This document shows, piece after piece, positions 52,775-63,948 of a DNA stretch of 64,000 nt. This DNA is from Labedella phragmitis. Lineage in GTDB: Bacteria; Actinomycetota; Actinomycetes; Actinomycetales; Microbacteriaceae. A program made the position numbers and the translations under genes. The notes beneath the pieces are model-generated. The model had not been told where the DNA came from and searched no databases. It saw nothing but the letters and a program-made list of their open reading frames with translations. The stretch covers positions 926,467-990,466 of the forward strand of contig NZ_RZNB01000001.1 in assembly GCF_004078635.1 (NCBI RefSeq). Direction: 5' to 3'. Every line of letters starts with the position of its first letter. Position 1 is the first letter of the stretch.

Positions 52775-55483
52775 ATGGAGTCCGTGGTCACCGCCCTCTA
52801 TCGCCGCTACCGGCCCGAGACATTCGCCGAGATGATCGGCCAGTCTCAAGTGACCGATCCGCTCCGCACGGCACTGCGCACGAATCGTGTGAACCACGCC
52901 TACCTGTTCAGCGGTCCGCGCGGGTGTGGCAAGACCACCTCTGCACGCATCCTCGCCCGCTGCCTCAACTGTGCGGAGGGCCCAACGGACACCCCGTGCG
53001 GTGTCTGCGACAGTTGCGTCGAGCTCTCGCGCGACGGCGGCGGGTCCCTCGACGTCGTCGAGATCGACGCTGCGAGCCACAACGGCGTCGACGACGCGCG
53101 CGACCTGCGCGAGCGGGCGATCTTCGCCCCGGCGCGCGATCGCTACAAGATCTTCATCCTCGACGAGGCGCACATGGTGACGCCCCAGGGGTTCAACGCG
53201 CTGCTCAAGATCGTCGAAGAGCCGCCGGAGCACGTCAAGTTTATCTTCGCGACCACCGAGCCGGACAAGGTCATCGGCACGATCCGCTCGCGCACCCATC
53301 ACTATCCGTTCCGGCTCATCCCGCCGGCACAGATGCTCGATTACGTCGGCGAGCTCTGCGAGGCGGAGGGCGTCGCCGTCGAGCCGGGTGTGCTCCCGCT
53401 CGTCGTGCGAGCGGGTGGAGGTTCCGCTCGCGACACCCTGTCACTGCTCGATCAGCTCATGGCGGGGTCGGAGGGCGCGTCGGTCGACTACGAACGAGCC
53501 GTTTCCCTGCTCGGGTACACGCACACCGCGCTCCTCGACGAGGTCGTCGACGCCCTCGCGGCGAACGACGCCGGGGGGGTGTTCGGTGCTGTCGACCGCG
53601 TCATCCAGACCGGTCAGGATCCGCGCCGCTTCGTCGACGATCTCCTCGAGCGATTGCGTGACCTCATCGTCGTCGCGGCCACGTCGGACGGCGCAGCGGC
53701 CGTGATGCGGGGCATCCCGCAAGACGAGCTCGACCGCATGTCGCGGCAGGCGTCGGCGTTCGGCCAGGCGGAACTGTCCCGCTCCGCCGACCTCGTGGGT
53801 CGAGCGCTCACGGAGATGTCCGGCGCCACGTCGCCGCGCCTCCACCTCGAACTGATGATGGCGCGCATCCTCGTGCCGGCGGCCGACGCCACGGCGCGCG
53901 GAGCGCTCGCGCGCGTCGAGCGGCTCGAGCGTCGCGTCGGCGTCGACGGCGGTCCCGTGACGGTTGGCGTGTCCGCGGCGTCCTCGAGCGGCGCGGACGC
54001 TCAGCGCGCCACCGCGCCGTCCGGCCCGGTCGCGCCCTCCGTTGCGTCCGACGCGTCGGCCGTCGCACCGTCACCGGCACGGACGACGCCCGTCGTCGCC
54101 GGGCCCGCCTCCTCCGAGCCGGCGGTCGTGGCGACCGCCCCGGCCGCGAGCCGCTCGGAATCGAGCGGCTCGCCCTCCACGCCGGCGGTCCGGTCCGAGA
54201 ACATCGAGAAGCGCGCTCCCAGCGCTCCGGATCCGCAGGCTTCGCCCGCACGACCGGTGACCGCGCCCACGGGAGCCGTCTCGCTGCAGCAGCTCAAGGA
54301 CGCGTGGCCCGAGGTGCTCGAGCGTGTGGGGGCCGTGAAGCGCGGTGCGTGGATGGTCGCCGTCACGGCGACCGTGCGCAACCTCGAGGGAGACGTGCTG
54401 ACGCTCACCTTCCCGAGCCAGCACGACGTCGAGAGCTTCAAGCAGTTGAACGCCGGCCACGGCGTGAGCGAGTACGTCCGGCAGGCCATCCTCGACGTCC
54501 TGGGCATCCGCGTGAAGTACATCGCGCGCGTCGATGGTGCCCCCGTCTCGGCGCCCCCGGCGCCCGCTCCCGCGGTGATGAGCGCGATGCCGGTGACCGA
54601 GGACGCACCCCAGCCCGACACCTCGAGCGACGGCGTGGGCGGGTCGAGGACCGGATCGAACGGGTCGACCGCCGCCTCGAGCACGGTCGCGGGCACGACG
54701 AGGGGTGGTCGCCCTGCTCCTCGCCAGGATCGGAGGACCGGTCCGGCACCTGCCAACGTCGCCCCCATCGACGACGACGTCCCCCCTCTCTCGGACGAGG
54801 ACGCTCCGCCGGACGACTCCGTTCCGCCGCCTCTCGAGGACCACGAACGGCCCGTCCGCTCCTCTCCGACGCGCGGGCCCTCCGCCGCCGGTCAGCGTCC
54901 GGTGGGGCCCGCCGCCGGGCGATCGGCTCCGCAGTCGTCGTCGCAGCGAAACGCCGCGCAAACGACGCCGACCCAGCGTCCGGGATCGCCGACGACCGCA
55001 TCGCGGAACACCGCGTCGGACGACCCGGCCCCTCCGGGTTCAGCGGCCCCGAGCCGTCCGAGCGCCGGAGCGGTGTCGGCTGCTCCGCCGCACACGTCGT
55101 CGACGGACGCCGCCGGTTGGCACGTCGTCGCCATCCCGGGCGCCGACCGTCCGGCCGCCGATTCGGATGAGGCGACGTCCGCCGCGTCGCCGTCCCCGAC
55201 GGAACCGCAGCAGAGCGCCTCGCCGAGCGTGGCGCCTGCCGCGACGATCGCTCCCGTCGTCGAGATCCCCGAACCGCGAACGGCGGCTCCGACCCGCCCG
55301 GCCGACGCGCCCTCCGAGGGTGAGACGACCGCACCCGCTCCGCGAACCGTTCGTCCGTTCGTCGCACCCGACCCGTCCAATCGCCAGAACGGGCGTTACG
55401 GCGAGGCCGTCGTACGCGAGATCCTCGGCGCCCGATTCATCGAGGAGCAGCCGTACACGCCCCCCTCGAGATTCACACCGTGA
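52775..55483 (+). CDS. dnaX: DNA polymerase III subunit gamma/tau
   Basis: 902 residues. Clamp-loader ATPase: ALYRRYRPETFAEMIGQ, Walker A FSGPRGCGKTTSARI (~46-59), zinc cysteines at ~66, 75, 78 and 81 (LNC...PCGVCDSC), Walker B FILDEAHMVT, sensor 1 FIFATTEPDKV and sensor 2 GSARDTLSLLDQL. After ~residue 390 comes a very long low-complexity tail rich in Pro, Ser, Ala and Thr, broken by one folded segment (LQQLKDAWPEVLERVGAVKR to VKYIARVDG, ~510-590) that resembles the tau domain. ATG 52775 is used; GTG 52784 with GGAG 3 nt upstream is a serious alternative. No slippery heptamer for gamma formation was noticed. Confidence 0.94.
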   Translation: MESVVTALYRRYRPETFAEMIGQSQVTDPLRTALRTNRVNHAYLFSGPRGCGKTTSARILARCLNCAEGPTDTPCGVCDSCVELSRDGGGSLDVVEIDAASHNGVDDARDLRERAIFAPARDRYKIFILDEAHMVTPQGFNALLKIVEEPPEHVKFIFATTEPDKVIGTIRSRTHHYPFRLIPPAQMLDYVGELCEAEGVAVEPGVLPLVVRAGGGSARDTLSLLDQLMAGSEGASVDYERAVSLLGYTHTALLDEVVDALAANDAGGVFGAVDRVIQTGQDPRRFVDDLLERLRDLIVVAATSDGAAAVMRGIPQDELDRMSRQASAFGQAELSRSADLVGRALTEMSGATSPRLHLELMMARILVPAADATARGALARVERLERRVGVDGGPVTVGVSAASSSGADAQRATAPSGPVAPSVASDASAVAPSPARTTPVVAGPASSEPAVVATAPAASRSESSGSPSTPAVRSENIEKRAPSAPDPQASPARPVTAPTGAVSLQQLKDAWPEVLERVGAVKRGAWMVAVTATVRNLEGDVLTLTFPSQHDVESFKQLNAGHGVSEYVRQAILDVLGIRVKYIARVDGAPVSAPPAPAPAVMSAMPVTEDAPQPDTSSDGVGGSRTGSNGSTAASSTVAGTTRGGRPAPRQDRRTGPAPANVAPIDDDVPPLSDEDAPPDDSVPPPLEDHERPVRSSPTRGPSAAGQRPVGPAAGRSAPQSSSQRNAAQTTPTQRPGSPTTASRNTASDDPAPPGSAAPSRPSAGAVSAAPPHTSSTDAAGWHVVAIPGADRPAADSDEATSAASPSPTEPQQSASPSVAPAATIAPVVEIPEPRTAAPTRPADAPSEGETTAPAPRTVRPFVAPDPSNRQNGRYGEAVVREILGARFIEEQPYTPPSRFTP

Positions 55484-55500
55484 CGGACGAGGGGTAGGCC

Positions 55501-56100
55501 ATGTACGAGGGAATCGTCCAAGAACTCATCGACGAGTTCGGCCGCCTGCCGGGCATCGGTCCGAAGTCGGCCCAGCGCATCGCATTCCACATCCTGCAGA
55601 CCGAGACGTTCGACGTGTCCCGGCTCGCCGAGCTGCTCACAGAGCTGCGGGAGAAGGTCCACTTCTGCGAGATCTGCGGAAACGTCGCCGAGCAGCAGAC
55701 GTGCTCCATCTGCCGCGATCCGCGCCGCACCCCGACGCTCATCTGCGTGGTCGAGGAGGCGAAGGACGTCGTCGCGATCGAGCGCACTCGCGAGTTCCGC
55801 GGGCTGTACCACGTGCTCGGCGGAGCGATCAGCCCCATCGACGGGATCGGTCCAGACGAGCTCCGCATCCGGCAGCTGCTCCAGCGTCTCGCCGACGGCA
55901 CGGTGCAGGAGGTCATCATCGCGACGGACCCGAACCTCGAGGGCGAGGCGACGGCCACGTACCTCAGCCGCCTCCTGCAGACGCTCGAGATCCGGGTCAC
56001 GCGGCTGGCGTCCGGTCTCCCCGTCGGCGGCGACCTCGAGTACGCGGACGAAGTGACCCTCGGCCGCGCGTTCGAGGGGCGCACGATCGTCTCGAACTGA
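55501..56100 (+). CDS. recR: Recombination mediator RecR
   Basis: 199 residues. Helix-hairpin-helix [19 protein letters not shown], a four-cysteine zinc finger (Cys 56, 59, 68, 71 in [16 protein letters not shown]) and a Toprim domain ([32 protein letters not shown]). Works with RecO/RecF to load RecA on gapped DNA. Lies 17 bp after dnaX, the usual operon partner. Confidence 0.96.
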   Translation: MYEGIVQELIDEFGRLPGIGPKSAQRIAFHILQTETFDVSRLAELLTELREKVHFCEICGNVAEQQTCSICRDPRRTPTLICVVEEAKDVVAIERTREFRGLYHVLGGAISPIDGIGPDELRIRQLLQRLADGTVQEVIIATDPNLEGEATATYLSRLLQTLEIRVTRLASGLPVGGDLEYADEVTLGRAFEGRTIVSN

Positions 56101-56206
56101 CTCTGCGGAGGTACACACCCCCTTTCGTCACATTGCCGGGCCGTCATGCGGCGAACCCTAGAATGGTGACCGGGCTTCGCCCGTCACCCCATCCAGGAGT
56201 CATCCC

Positions 56207-58551
<2,345 letters not shown>

Positions 58552-58597
58552 TCGTGTCCGGCGGGGCGCCCGTCGGACCCATTGCTACTCTCGATCC

Positions 58598-60283
58598 ATG
58601 GCTCGAGTGATGGCGCGCGTTGGCGATGCCGCGGCACAGCGCCTCGAGCGCAGCGTCTTCCGCATGCAGATGCTCGCGGCGACGTCCGTCCTCGCGCTCA
58701 CGGTCGTGACGTACCTGTTCTCGCCGGTCGCCGTCACCGACGCGTTGTACGTCACGGGCCTCGCGATCATGTTCCTCGCGACGGCCGTCGCGGCCGCCGT
58801 CCCATGGGCGCGAGTACCCCACAACACGATCGCCCTCGTCCCGCTCCTCGATATCGCCGCAATCATGTTGGTGCGCGAGGGCGAGCCCGCCGTCGCCGCG
58901 AGCCTGTTCTTCGTGTTCCCGATCTTCTGGCTCGCGAGCCACTTCTCCGCGTGGATCGCGCTCCTCGGACCCGCGATCTGCTCGGTGCTCCTGTGGATGT
59001 CGATCTGGTGGCGCGGCGAGACGCTCACGGTCTCGGACGTCCCGACGCTGTTCGTGCTCCCGATCACCTTCATGTTCCTCGCGACGGCCGCCTTCCAGGC
59101 CGCTCGCCGAGGTGCGGCGCACCGGGTCCTGCTCCGTCAGCAGTCGCGCCTCCTCGAAGGCGCCGTCGCCGGCGTGCGACGGCAGCAGGAGACCCTCGAC
59201 GAGATCATCAACGCCGTGACGTTCGGCGTCATCGGATACGACGACCGCGGCAACGTCGTGCTCGTGAACCAGGCGCACCGAGCGCTCATGGAACCGTTCG
59301 GAGACCTCAACGACGCCCTCGTGCAGGAACTCGTGTACCTGCCCGACCGCGTGACGCCGATCCCGGAGAGCCGACGCCCGTACCGCCGCGCGATGCGCGG
59401 GGAGGTGTTCGACAACGAGATCATCTGGCAGGGCCGACCGGGGGAGCGGCGCATCGCCCTCGCCGTCTCCGCACGCCAGCTCCTCGACGAGGACGGCGAG
59501 AGCCAGGGCTGCATCATCATCACGCGCGACGTCACGCCCGAACTCGCCGCCGTCGAGGCGCGCGACGACTTCGTCGCGTCCGTCTCCCATGAACTGCGCA
59601 CCCCACTGACATCCGTCCTCGGCTACCTCGATCTCGTCGTGGACAGTCCGGGTCTCGACGACGAGTCCCGCCGACTCGTCGGCATCGCGCTCGACAACTC
59701 CGAGCGGCTTCTCCAGATCGTGAGCGACCTCCTCGCGACCGTGAGCGGGGACTCGCATCGGTTCGTCATGCACTTCGCACCGTGCGAGATCACGGAGATC
59801 GCCGCCCAATCGATCGAGGCGGCCCGCGTCGCCGGCGGAGCGCGCGGTATCACGCTCGACGTCCGCTCGAGCGGCGATGTCGTCGTCATGGGCGACGCGT
59901 TCCGGCTCCGTCAGGTCATGGACAACTTCGTGTCGAACGCCATCAAGTACAACAACGACGGCGGGTCCGTCCTCGTGACCGTGACGGATGTCGGAGCGGA
60001 CGTCAGAGTCACCGTGCGCGACACGGGTCGGGGCATGCGTCCAGACGAGCAGGAGCGCCTCTTCGAGCGCTTCTACCGGACGGATTCCGTGCGGCAGACG
60101 TCGATCCACGGCACGGGGCTCGGCCTCAACATCGCGCGCGAGATCATCGAGGAGCACGGCGGGTCCGTCGCCGTCGAGAGCGAACAGGGGGCCGGGACGA
60201 CGTTCACCGTAACCCTTCCGAAAGAGCGTCGAACCGCGGCCGCCCTGGCCGTGAGACAAGGACGGGACGGTCATGTTTCTTGA
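58598..60283 (+). CDS. Membrane histidine kinase with PAS-like domain
   Basis: 561 residues. Six or so N-terminal helices (residues ~25-170: SVLALTVVTYLFSPVAVTDA ... TFMFLATAAFQAARRGA), a short coiled coil, a PAS-like domain (~195-310; ETLDEIINAVTFGVIGYDDR), HisKA with the phospho-acceptor in FVASVSHELRTPLTSVLGYL, and HATPase (NFVSNAIKYNNDGG, VRDTGRGMRPDEQERLFERF, HGTGLGLNIAREIIEEHGG). No response regulator gene is adjacent; instead its last 11 bp overlap the GGDEF-like gene. ATG 58610 is an alternative start. Signal unknown. Confidence 0.88.
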   Translation: MARVMARVGDAAAQRLERSVFRMQMLAATSVLALTVVTYLFSPVAVTDALYVTGLAIMFLATAVAAAVPWARVPHNTIALVPLLDIAAIMLVREGEPAVAASLFFVFPIFWLASHFSAWIALLGPAICSVLLWMSIWWRGETLTVSDVPTLFVLPITFMFLATAAFQAARRGAAHRVLLRQQSRLLEGAVAGVRRQQETLDEIINAVTFGVIGYDDRGNVVLVNQAHRALMEPFGDLNDALVQELVYLPDRVTPIPESRRPYRRAMRGEVFDNEIIWQGRPGERRIALAVSARQLLDEDGESQGCIIITRDVTPELAAVEARDDFVASVSHELRTPLTSVLGYLDLVVDSPGLDDESRRLVGIALDNSERLLQIVSDLLATVSGDSHRFVMHFAPCEITEIAAQSIEAARVAGGARGITLDVRSSGDVVVMGDAFRLRQVMDNFVSNAIKYNNDGGSVLVTVTDVGADVRVTVRDTGRGMRPDEQERLFERFYRTDSVRQTSIHGTGLGLNIAREIIEEHGGSVAVESEQGAGTTFTVTLPKERRTAAALAVRQGRDGHVS

Positions 60284-61484
60284 CACCAGCACCCTGATGG
60301 TGATGAGCGCGCTCGTCACCATCCTCGCGGGGGCGTCGTTCATACTGAACACCTCCATCCAACGGCTCGACCTCGTCTCGAGGCTCTGGACCGTCGCGTT
60401 CACGAACGGCATGCTCGCGGCCCTGGCCTACGGCTTCGACGCGATCAACCCGGGACTGTGGGTCACCGTGGCCGTGGGCAACGCGGCCATCACCGCGGCG
60501 ATCGGCTTCGTGTGGGCCGGGTGCCGCGCCTACAACGGGAGGAAGCCGTGGCTCGTCGTCGTGGTCGTCGTCACGGTCGCCGTTGCCGCCGCCGTCGTCG
60601 TCCGTGGACCGGAAGGCGGCGAGTGGGCCGGGGGATGGGCGATGCTCGCGGGCGTCGGACTGTTCGCCCTGCTCGCCGGCGTCGAGGGCCTCACGGGCCA
60701 GATGCGCTCCCGCGTCAACGCCCGGTCCCTCGCCGTCGTGATGCTCGTGGTCGCCGGGTTCTACCTCGCGCGCTGCGCGGTCTTCCTCCTCTACGGTCCC
60801 TACAGCGACCTCTTCCGCACGTACTTCGGCACCAATCTCGCGACTTTCGTCACGATCCTCTTCCTGATCTCCTCATCGGTCGCGATGACGAGCCTCCAGG
60901 TGGAGCGTTCGCTCGGCGGTGGAGCGAATCCTCTCGCTCGGAATGCCGTCCGCTCGTTCACGCTCGGGGTCCTCGCGAGCGACACCTTCGACGACGGCGC
61001 GAAGGATCGCATCGATCGCGCCCGACGACGGTCCAGTTCGGTCGCGCTCCTTCTCATTCGCATCGACGGTCTCAAGGAGATCAACACGGCGTTCGGGCGC
61101 GGCACGGGGGACGCCACCCTCCAGACGGTCGCGACCGTCCTCCGCGAGGTGACGCCCACGTCGTCGATCCTCGGACGCCAGGAATCCTCGCACTTCGGAG
61201 TCCTCGTGATGGTGTCCGAGCCGCAAGCGACCCGCGAGATCGCCGAGGCGATACTGGCCGAGATCACGGAGGGCCGCGTCGAGGGCACGAACGACATCCG
61301 CCTGAGTGCCTCGATCGGCGTCTCCGACACCTTCACGGTCCCGTTCGATTTCGACAAGCTGCGGGACGCGGCTCTCGACGCTCTGGACCGGGCGAGGGAA
61401 GCCGGTGGCAACCGTGTCGAGGCGGCGGTCCAGACGCAGGCCGTGCCACGCCGAATCGATCGATCGCGGACGGCGCTCGACTGA
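60273..61484 (+). CDS. Membrane protein with degenerate GGDEF domain
   Basis: 403 residues. About seven helices in residues 8-205, then a GGDEF-type domain (~225-385): SVALLLIRIDGLKEINTAFG keeps the first metal-binding Asp (~265), GRGTGDATLQTVATVLREV is typical, but the signature reads GRQESSHFGVLV, so GGDEF is replaced by ESSHF (304-308). The RxxD inhibitory site is not evident. It should not make c-di-GMP; it may bind nucleotide or act as a protein-interaction module. The ATG lies within the kinase reading frame (11-bp overlap), so the two are translationally coupled. Confidence 0.85.
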   Translation: MFLDTSTLMVMSALVTILAGASFILNTSIQRLDLVSRLWTVAFTNGMLAALAYGFDAINPGLWVTVAVGNAAITAAIGFVWAGCRAYNGRKPWLVVVVVVTVAVAAAVVVRGPEGGEWAGGWAMLAGVGLFALLAGVEGLTGQMRSRVNARSLAVVMLVVAGFYLARCAVFLLYGPYSDLFRTYFGTNLATFVTILFLISSSVAMTSLQVERSLGGGANPLARNAVRSFTLGVLASDTFDDGAKDRIDRARRRSSSVALLLIRIDGLKEINTAFGRGTGDATLQTVATVLREVTPTSSILGRQESSHFGVLVMVSEPQATREIAEAILAEITEGRVEGTNDIRLSASIGVSDTFTVPFDFDKLRDAALDALDRAREAGGNRVEAAVQTQAVPRRIDRSRTALD

Positions 61485-61523
61485 CTCGCGAGCGGTCGCG
61501 GGAGCGCTCGGGAGTGTACGGCG

Positions 61524-62126
61524 TCAGGGCGCGATGGCGATCGTCAGGGTATCGGTAGCGGTCTGCTTCGCGTACTCGGACGACGTCGGCGTCGTCTGGA
61601 GCAGCAGCTCGTAGGTGATCGTGAGCTGGACGGAGGTCGCTGACTCGTCGACGGCCGGCAGCACGAAACTCTGACTGTAGCTGTACGGGGCGGAGATGAA
61701 GTACCCGGGCGCGACGTTCGCATTGTCGGCGAGGGGGGCCGGAGCGGGCAGGGGAGCGCCGTCACCGCGGACCGCGGTCACGATCGACACCTTCGACAGA
61801 TAGATGCGGTTGTCGCCGTCCTCGAGAGCGGCGACGGCGGAGAAGCTCAGCGGCTTGTTCGCGTCGGCCGTCCACTGGTCCATCGAGAGCGTCGACCAGT
61901 AGTCGACGGTGAGTGTGATGTTGCCGGCCGTCAGCTGTCGTTCGGCGCTGCCGGAGGCGAGCTCGTTCACGACCGTCTCGACCGTCTCGACGGGGTTCGG
62001 GGTCGTCGCCACGGGGGTCGGCGTCCTCGTGGACCGCGTCTCCCACGGCGGTGTCCCGCACGCGCTCAGTGAGAGGACGACGGCCAGCGACGCCACGGCG
62101 GTGGTCGCGATTCTCCCTATGCGCAT
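61524..62126 (-). CDS. Predicted lipoprotein
   Basis: Not recognised beyond its export signal. 200 residues: signal peptide IGRIATTAVASLAVVLSLSAC with lipobox LSAC (Cys ~23), a proline/threonine linker (TRTPTPVATTPNPVETVETV), then a beta-rich domain (LTAGNITLTVDYWSTLSMDQ, IYLSKVSIVTAVRG, YSQSFVLPAV, VQLTITYELLLQTTP). ATG 62126 is preferred over the 13-codon longer frame because it begins the signal peptide. Convergent with the GGDEF-like gene and divergent from the glycosyltransferase. Confidence 0.75.
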   Translation of the reverse strand: MRIGRIATTAVASLAVVLSLSACGTPPWETRSTRTPTPVATTPNPVETVETVVNELASGSAERQLTAGNITLTVDYWSTLSMDQWTADANKPLSFSAVAALEDGDNRIYLSKVSIVTAVRGDGAPLPAPAPLADNANVAPGYFISAPYSYSQSFVLPAVDESATSVQLTITYELLLQTTPTSSEYAKQTATDTLTIAIAP

Positions 62127-62307
62127 GGCCTTATCTTGGCATCCGCGGTGGGCATCGGACGACAAGCACGAGGTGAGGAGGGCCCCGAACCACCCGAAAA
62201 CGGGCGTGAAACGGGCGACCGAGCCGCACGGGGTGTTTTCCGTGCGCAGATCTTGAGGAAAACCTGAGCTTAACCAGCGGGTACCCCGCGGGACGCCTGA
62301 GGTCGCC

Positions 62308-62352
62308 GGTGTTCACTGATCTCAGAACGCACGAGAGATCGTGCGGGACACC
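62308..62352 (+). promoter_or_regulatory. Structured 5' leader of the GT2 gene
   Basis: Nested pairing: outer GGTGT (62308-62312) with ACACC (62348-62352); inner CGCACGA (62328-62334) with TCGTGCG (62339-62345) capped by a GAGA tetraloop of the stable GNRA class. The element ends 24 nt before the ribosome site GGAAGGA (62376-62382). A second hairpin GCACGG/CCGTGC lies upstream at 62226-62245. No known riboswitch was recognised; the promoter was not located. Confidence 0.4.
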
Positions 62353-62389
62353 TAGCAACAATCACCATCGGAAGCGGAAGGACATGGCC

Positions 62390-63883
62390 ATGAGCGCAGG
62401 GACCCGAACCCCGAGTGCCTCGGCGCAGAGTGCCTCCCGCGGAACCGAATCCGCACGCGTCGGGGGGCCCTCGGCACGACCCGATCTCGATGAATTCGCG
62501 AGCGACTTCATCGAGAGTGTCGAGGCCCTCCCCACGTATCGCCCCACCGTGGGCTGCATCATCCCCGCATACAACGAGGAGGAGTCGATCGCGAGCGTTC
62601 TCGACTCGCTCCTCCAGCAGACGCGTCTCCCCGACGTCATCCACGTCATCGTCAACAACACGACGGACGCGACCGTCGAGTTCGCGAGCCACTACGCCGG
62701 ACCGCACGTCCGCCGCACGGGTCCGGACGAATACCAGGAGACGGAGATCTTCGTCCACGACATCGGCGTCAACCCGGACAAGAAGGTCGGAGCGCTCAAC
62801 TACGGCTACGACCTCGTCGAGGGTTACGACTACCTCCTCGGAGTCGACGGCGACACGACGGCGGACCCGACCGCCGTGCAGAACCTCGTCGACGAGATCT
62901 CCTCCGACACCCGCATCGGCGGTATCTCCGCGATCTACAGCATCGACGACACGGACGTTCACGGTCCGATGTCCCCATTCCTCATCGCGGGACAGCGGGC
63001 GCAGTTCGCGGCCTTCAACATGTCGAACATGCTCAAGGGCCGCAACATGGCGGTGCTCGGGGGCCAGTTCTCGATCTTCTCCACGACAGCACTCCGTGAG
63101 GTCATGGAGGACAGCCACCAGCAGACCCCGTGGGTGAAGGACAGCGAGGTCGAGGACTCCCTCCTCTCCTTACAGATCAAGAGCGCCGGCTACCTGACGA
63201 AGATCAGTGCTCAGGCGCGAGCCAACGTCGGTGGCATGCACACGCTCCGCTCGCTCGACGCTCAGCAGGTCAAGTGGAACTTCGGCGCCATCGAACTCAT
63301 GTGGCCGGGCCAGCGCGGTGACACGAAGGGACAGCCCTTCCACCCGAACCTCCGCTTGCGCTGGTTCGAGCACTTCTCGATGCTCGTCAACATCATCACG
63401 CGTGTCATGTTCGTGCTGCTGCTCGTCGCATCGCTCTCGATCGACGCGTTCGTCTTCAGCCCGCTCTGGCTCATCCCACCGGTCGTCGCGGTGATCCTGA
63501 ACCTCCGCGTCGCCATCTCGATGAAGTCGCGCAACTGGAAGGACATCCTGTTCGCCCTCCTGGTCGCTCCGGCCGAGATCTACATGTGGATCCGGATCGG
63601 TCACTTCCTGCGGGCGTGGACGAAGTTCGCGAGCCGCAAGCAGGTCGACAACTGGGCGGAGCAGGCGAAGGCCGAGCGCGGTTCGGGTAACGCCTACCTC
63701 GTGCCGCTCATCGGTCTGCTCGCGACGGTCGCGGCCCTCACCTTCGTGTGGTTCCAGCTGTCGACCGACGTGCAATCGCTCATCCTCTGGGTCTGCTGGC
63801 CGATCCTCGGTGTCATCACGGTCCTGCAGACCCTCGGAATGTTCTTCTCCGTCATCCGTCGTCACCGCGGCTACCGCGTCTGA
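62390..63883 (+). CDS. Membrane glycosyltransferase, family 2
   Basis: 497 residues. Catalytic domain: VGCIIPAYNEEESIASVLDS, nucleotide-binding Asp in FVHDIGVNPDKKVGALN, DxD motif LLGVDGDTTADP, acceptor motif KDSEVEDSLLSLQIKSAGY and a Q-x-x-x-W-like LDAQQVKWNFGAIEL, which differs from the usual QxxRW of processive synthases by Lys for Arg. Then at least four helices (IITRVMFVLLLVASLSIDAF ... LILWVCWPILGVITVLQTLG). ATG 62390 suits GGAAGGA 7 nt upstream better than ATG 62384. It probably builds or exports an extracellular polysaccharide; product unknown. Confidence 0.85.
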   Translation: MSAGTRTPSASAQSASRGTESARVGGPSARPDLDEFASDFIESVEALPTYRPTVGCIIPAYNEEESIASVLDSLLQQTRLPDVIHVIVNNTTDATVEFASHYAGPHVRRTGPDEYQETEIFVHDIGVNPDKKVGALNYGYDLVEGYDYLLGVDGDTTADPTAVQNLVDEISSDTRIGGISAIYSIDDTDVHGPMSPFLIAGQRAQFAAFNMSNMLKGRNMAVLGGQFSIFSTTALREVMEDSHQQTPWVKDSEVEDSLLSLQIKSAGYLTKISAQARANVGGMHTLRSLDAQQVKWNFGAIELMWPGQRGDTKGQPFHPNLRLRWFEHFSMLVNIITRVMFVLLLVASLSIDAFVFSPLWLIPPVVAVILNLRVAISMKSRNWKDILFALLVAPAEIYMWIRIGHFLRAWTKFASRKQVDNWAEQAKAERGSGNAYLVPLIGLLATVAALTFVWFQLSTDVQSLILWVCWPILGVITVLQTLGMFFSVIRRHRGYRV

Positions 63884-63913
63884 TCCGAACCCCGTCGGTT
63901 CGAGCCCTTCGAA

Positions 63914-63948
63914 AGGCCCAGGGAACACCCCCTCAGTTCCCTGGGCCT
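63914..63948 (+). terminator. Terminator after the GT2 gene
   Basis: AGGCCCAGGGAAC (63914-63926) and GTTCCCTGGGCCT (63936-63948) form a perfect 13-bp stem with loop ACCCCCTCA, followed by CTC. It starts 31 bp after the stop codon. The remaining bases to 64000 repeat TCGAGCCCTTCGA-like words and hold no gene. Confidence 0.75.

Noticed and set aside
60273..61484. Active diguanylate cyclase
   Set aside because: The GGDEF signature is ESSHF, removing residues needed for GTP binding and catalysis.
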